DNA from: Zeugodacus cucurbitae | Taxonomy: Eukaryota; Arthropoda; Insecta; Diptera; Tephritidae | Reading direction: 5' to 3' | NCBI RefSeq assembly: GCF_028554725.1 | Contig: NC_071670.1 | Location: 1,178,001-1,242,000, forward strand | DNA length: 64,000 bases | Part shown: positions 59,331-64,000 of the stretch, one piece after another | How positions within the stretch are numbered: position 1 is the first letter of the stretch | Layout: each line of letters starts with the position of its first letter | Program-made: the position numbers and the translations under genes | Notes under the pieces: generated by a model | The model's input: only the letters and a program-made list of their open reading frames with translations | What the model was told of the DNA's origin: nothing | Database searches by the model: none

Positions 59331-60265
59331 TTAAAATTAAGATAAATTAAGTGAATTAAGGAATTAAGTCACAAGCCAGTCCAACTAAGTTAATTGAATT
59401 AGAATGCGATTAATCACAATTAATTCTAAGCTAGAAATTTAATTCATTTATTAAAAATTAATTGAATTAAATCTAAACTCAATGTATATAAATTAACTAA
59501 ATTAAAATGCGATTAATCGAGATTAATTATATTGAATTCAATTACTAAGCTAAAATTTAATCAATTAAATAAAAATTATGATAATAAAGTGAATTAAGTC
59601 ACATGTCAGTGCTCCTAAATTCACTTAATTAAAACATGATTAATCAAGATTAATTCTTAACAAGAAATTGAATATAATTAAAATTAAATTAAATAAGTCA
59701 TAATTCAGTATAACTAAATTAAAATGTGCCCAATCTAGATTATTTCTGAATTAAAAACAGAATGAATTAAGTCACAAGTCAGAGCAACTAAATTTATAGA
59801 ATTAGAGTGTGATTAATCAATATTATTTTTAAACTAGAAATTTAATTCAATTAAAATTGGGTGAATTAAGTCTCAACACAGCTCAACTAAATCAACTAAT
59901 TTAAAATGCGATTAATCCAGATTAATTCGAAACTCGAAATTAAATGCAATTACTAAACAAAAACAAAAAAATTTAAAATTAAGATTAATAAAGTGAATTA
60001 AGTCACAACTGCAATTAAATTAATTGAATTGTAATGTAATTGGCATATGTACCGTTTATTACATTATAGCCGAAATTAATTGAAATAGAATGTGATTAAT
60101 CAAGATTAATTCTACACTAGAAATTGAATTCTATTAAAATTAAGTGAATTAAGTGGTGGCTCAGGCAACTAAATTGATTGAATTAGAGTGTGATTAATCA
60201 ACATTAATTCTAAACTAAAAATTGAATTCAATTAAAATCAATTAATCCAAAAATTAAAAATTTTC
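59330..60265. repeat. Degenerate AT-rich ~100-bp tandem array
   Basis: GATTAATC plus GATTAATTCTAAACTAGAAATT-like text recurs at about 59408, 59511, 59638, 59811, 59910, 60093 and 60191, alternating with GTGAATTAAGTCACAAGTCAG-like text. Spacing varies (80-180 bp). Units are strongly diverged, so the array is old. GATTAATC is a perfect palindrome-like homeodomain-type word (TAATC). Confidence 0.8.
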
Positions 60266-62309
60266 TTAAAGTCAGTTAAATATAACATTGAATTTTTTTT
60301 TATATGTGTATAAAATATAATTGTTTAATTTCACAGTCGAAGAGTCAACAGTTGAATGAATTAAAATGAAATTTTAATTGCACTAAAATGAGTGCACTAA
60401 AAAATGCGCGAATAAAAAAGCATTGCAAAGACTTTTTTCTGTGATTAAAAATGGCAAATTGTGCAAATACTTAAATTAATTGCCACACAATAAATGGCCG
60501 ACTAAAAAAGCCACAACAGCGATAGAATGTGTGTAAAATTTTCAGCGGGTATTAGGGTGGAACGATTTTTTGAAACTAAACAAATAAATTAAATTTTGTT
60601 CGAAGAAAACTAAATTATTTAAAGTTGAGAAAAGTAAAGTTTAATAAAATTTTTCCAAGATTTTATTTGTTTTATTTAGTAATTTTCCCGCACACACTGT
60701 GGCACCCTAATGCACATACATATGTGACCACACGAATGCACAGCAAACATTAAATTACGAAACAGTTGAAATCGCAATTACTTTTATAATTGTTCGTGGC
60801 AAAAAAGCGCAAAATTCTAACGACTAATGGGAGTGAAATAAAAATTTTATATTGAACAGTGCGGTTAACGGCGAAATAGAGAGAAAGCGAAATGGAAAAT
60901 TCTGTGTCAGTTGGGCGAGAGCAAATGCCAGCAGTAAAATGAAAGAAAAATAACAAAAAAAAATTAAATATATATACATGCAGCAACAATGGCGGATGGC
61001 AACAACAACAACAACAGCAGCGGTGGCCGTTACAATTGCTGTAATGCAACGTCAAATATGACAACTTTTCACACATTTCCACGGAAACAGGTGGCCGAAA
61101 TGTTAAATGACGCGGTCAGCAGTAAACAAAAACAATAACAACAACATCATAGAAGTGTGTGAAAGAAAAGTGAAATGTGTGACCCGCGGGAGCCCGCCTG
61201 GAAATGGGACAATAATAAATGCCAAACAAATCGCCAGGGAAGCGCACGACGCCGAGGGGGAAGCAGGGCAGCATTATTGGCGCACGCTTTACGGAAATGA
61301 GCATATGAGGGCGTGGCAGCAGATGGCACAATTGTAATCAACAAAATTGTAAAAATTTCAATAAACAAACGGGTGGAAAATAAAATGCGACAAAAACCGA
61401 GATGCAACAAAAGCAAGTGAAGAGTGTAAAGGGTGAGGCCGTGCGGGCAGGGAGGTGCGTTATTGTTGTAAAGTCCGCCGTTTTGAAGATTTTAAGTGCA
61501 CAGCTTCGATTTGCAGCGAAAGCGTGGTAATAATGAGTGGCAAAAACGTATCATGACCGCGACAACAACAACAACAACAACACCAACAATATTGGTGCAT
61601 GTGCTAGCGTGCAGACCCTGCCAGGCCGCTGAATGTCATCGTGCAGCATTTGCATGAGACAGCTTAAAAGACGTCATTAGTCCACGAGTGTCACGAGTGC
61701 CACGAGTTGCGCTGAATCAAATTCAATGCAATCGGCAGCGAAAGGACGACAATTGAAAGCGCGGCCCGAGAGACATGCGACGACAAACAAACAAACAAAT
61801 AGACAAGCGTTAACAATGGTATTAGCGCTGACAGCGTGACAATGGCGGTACAACGGATTAACGGCCACTTCGCTGACAGCTGGTATTAGTCGGGGATGCG
61901 TGAGTTGGCGTTGGTGAGCGGCGCAAAGGGTCCACTTAGTAAGCAAACTATGTAGATGCGGTAGGTGGGGACGTGTGTTTAATTAGGTTTTGATGAAGCG
62001 TTGTTTGCGGGTGCGTGTTTGAATGTGACGAGAAAACCGCTTTAAAGTTAGTCAAAATGTGTAAATTGTGGTTAAGTATGAGAAAACGTAGCATACACTT
62101 AGGCGCTGGTTGAATAAAAATGGATCTAATGCCATTTTCTCAACAAATATGAGCTATTATTAATATTTTTAGCTAAAAACAAGAATATGTGATTTTTTAA
62201 ATAAAAGAAATGAGAAAATCATCAAAAACTATAAATACATATTTTTAAAAGCGTTTTCACACAAAATTTCAATGTTTTTATTTGTATTTCTGCCGAAAGT
62301 TAATTGAAC
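60266..62309. other. Gene-poor region, no gene recognised
   Basis: CAACAACAACAACAACAGCAG at 60999-61020, CAACAACAACAACAACAAC near 61564-61582. The stretch 61180-61960 is richer in G and C, with no conserved frame. Confidence 0.45.
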
Positions 62310-63475
62310 AAGTAAGGAAGGGCTAAGTTCGGGTGTTATTTAACTTAATTTATATTATATAATATACATTTTGACCCACATATTCGTCATATATATTGTA
62401 TAAAATCCATTGAAAGTTGGAAACCATAATATTAGGTTAGAAGCGCCGAGGTCCTCGTGTTCGATATATGGGGCCTTAAAAGCCTATGGTCCGATTTCGG
62501 TGATTTTTAGAATGAGGCTGCCATACTATAAACGTAGTATTTGTGCAAAGTTCTGCACCGATATCTTCTCTAATGCTTACTTTATATATTGTAAAGTACA
62601 CGATTCAGATCGACTTCAGAGTTCTTGTATATAGGAAGTAGGCGTTGTTGTGAAGCGATTTGGCCTATTTTCACAGCTTATCATTGGGATGTAAGGAAAC
62701 TATTACAAACCAAGTTTCATTGAAATCGGTCGAGTAGTTCCTGAGATATGGTTTTTGACCCATAAGTGGGCGACGCCACGCCCATTTTCGATTTTGTAAA
62801 AAATCTGAAATCAGGTTCCATTTGCTATTTCTTATGTCTTATGTATGAGTTAACCCACTTTGAGTAATTTTCAACCTAACCTTTGTATGGGAGGTGGGCG
62901 TGGTTATCATCCGATTTCTTTCATTTTTGGAATGTATTAAGAAGTGGCTAAAAAAACGACTGCAGAAAGTTTGGTTTATATAGCTCTATTGATTTCCGAG
63001 ATATATACAAAAAACCTATTTGGGTCGGGGCCACGCCCACCTCCCCAAACAAATTACATCCAAATATGCCCCTTTATAGTGCGATCCTTCATACCAAATT
63101 TATTTCCATTGCTTTATTTATGGCTTAGTTATGGCACTTTATGTGTTTTCGGTTTTCGCCATTTTGTGGGCGTGGCAGTGGTCCGATTTTGCTCATTTTC
63201 GAACTTAACCTTCTTATGGTGCCAATACGTCTTCCAAGTTTCATCAAGGTATCTCAATATTTACTCAAGTTACAGCTTGCACAGACGGACGGACGGACGG
63301 ACGGACGGACGGACAGACAGACATTCCGATTTGAACTCGACTCTTCACCCTGCTCACTTTGGTATATATAACCTTATATCTAACTCGTTTAGTTTTGGGT
63401 GTTACAAACAACCGTTATGTGAACAAAACTATAATACTCTCTTTAGCAACATTTGTTGCGAGAGTATAAAAATGC
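62310..63475. mobile_element. mini-me / DINE-like interspersed repeat
   Basis: Begins CAAGTAAGGAAGGGCTAAGTTCGGGTGT and ends TTGCGAGAGTATAAAAATG, with CCACGCCCAC and GTGGGCG blocks, a (GACG)n-(GACA)n tract at 63283-63323, and GGTATATATAACC shortly after it. A non-coding fly repeat with an internal GTCY-type (complement GACR) tract followed by a TA tract is the description of mini-me elements. The frame of 183 codons at 62944-63495 is fortuitous. Confidence 0.7.
63283..63323. repeat. (GACG)n(GACA)n microsatellite
   Basis: About eight GACG units pass into three GACA units inside the mini-me-like repeat. Confidence 0.9.
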
Positions 63476-64000
63476 TTAAAGCAATGAACGGATGAGCCTT
63501 ATATTTAGATCTGAGGTAAAATTAGCATAAATTCGTGGACTGTTTAAAAATGTTGCCTACATGTAGGCGCTCATTTTACACTGAGGCTATTAAAACTCTC
63601 AATTACAGTTACAATTATAAAAAAAATTCAGATACTTTCATATCTAAAGTCTATTATATGACCTGTGCTGAGAGGTTTGTAAAATAATGATAATTTACCA
63701 AAAATTGAAGCATACCTTTAGGCGCTTATTCCTTTTTTATTACTACTTGAAACCCATTATTTGTAAATTTTTGTATAAAAAGTCTTTTGTTATTCTTTTT
63801 AACTTGCTCTTTAGAAAAAACTAACTTGCACGGCTGCCTCTTTGCACACTTCATCTAGTCAGCGACAGCCGCGCGGCTATTTGTCTATGATTTCAGCAGC
63901 GCAGCATAGCCGCAGTGCGGTTGTAAACATGGAAATTTACTTTCAACTGACATTTACGACATTTCATATTCGTTTACGTTTCTTAAGTGAAAGTGACTGA
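63476..64000. other. Right edge, possible promoter-proximal DNA
   Basis: No gene. The last 180 bp turn GC-richer, with a perfect 12-bp palindrome AGCCGCGCGGCT at 63867-63878 and repeated GCAGCGCAGC/AGCCGC words, then a 23-codon frame from ATG 63929 to the end. It may lead into a gene outside the window. Confidence 0.35.

Noticed and set aside
62944..63495. 183-codon plus-strand frame
   Set aside because: It runs through the mini-me-like repeat including the (GACG)n tract; repeats of this type are non-coding.
1..64000. tRNA, rRNA, CRISPR, or bacterial-type operon features
   Set aside because: None seen; intron structure, poly(A) signals and gene families show a fly nuclear genome, where CRISPR arrays and ribosome-binding sites are not expected.

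Overview
This 64 kb window looks like euchromatic DNA from a higher fly (Diptera), most likely a tephritid fruit fly. The basis is AT-rich spacers, short GT-AG introns of 57-68 nt in two genes, CAA/CAG (opa-type) repeats, insect-specific gene families, a DD41D (rosa-type) mariner and a (GACG)n-bearing repeat of the mini-me kind. The species cannot be named from the sequence alone. Nine protein-coding genes can be read; all lie between 5.9 and 37.1 kb.

Layout. 1-5.9 kb: no convincing gene, but a perfect 277-bp tandem duplication at 3.26-3.81 kb. 5.9-6.4 kb (+): a one-exon ZNF593/Bud20-type ribosome-biogenesis zinc finger protein. 7.9-14.6 kb (-): a Cdc7-type replication kinase in at least three exons, with a 2.9 kb intron carrying seven TGACGT hexamers. 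15.7-20.4 kb: two GMC oxidoreductases, head to head, with the same phase-0 intron position after QESE. 20.9-37.0 kb: a family cluster of six small secreted single-domain von Willebrand factor C (SVWC, Vago-like) proteins in orders -,-,+,+,-,+. All six have a signal peptide and eight cysteines, and an intron immediately before the first cysteine region. Five of six have a second, phase-2 intron exactly before the fourth cysteine; the sixth (32.9 kb) has lost it. In the middle of this cluster (25.2-26.5 kb) sits an array of about eleven ~117-bp monomers that become more alike toward its distal half.

37-64 kb: no gene recognised. This 27 kb stretch holds simple repeats, degenerate tandem arrays (46.1, 55.4-56.1, 59.3-60.3 kb), three 3'-terminal fragments of one non-LTR retrotransposon family (41.5, 44.2, 48.9 kb, all +), an internally deleted mariner with both terminal repeats (52.86-53.78 kb), and a mini-me/DINE-like repeat (62.3-63.5 kb). 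It may be a large intron or intergenic regulatory DNA; the last 200 bp may be the start of another transcription unit.

The kinase and the zinc finger protein are housekeeping genes of replication and ribosome assembly. The GMC enzymes and SVWC proteins are the accessory part: FAD-dependent oxidoreductases and secreted, cysteine-rich factors of a family tied in insects to responses to infection and nutritional state. All exon joins below were checked by hand for phase and total length, but not against transcripts.
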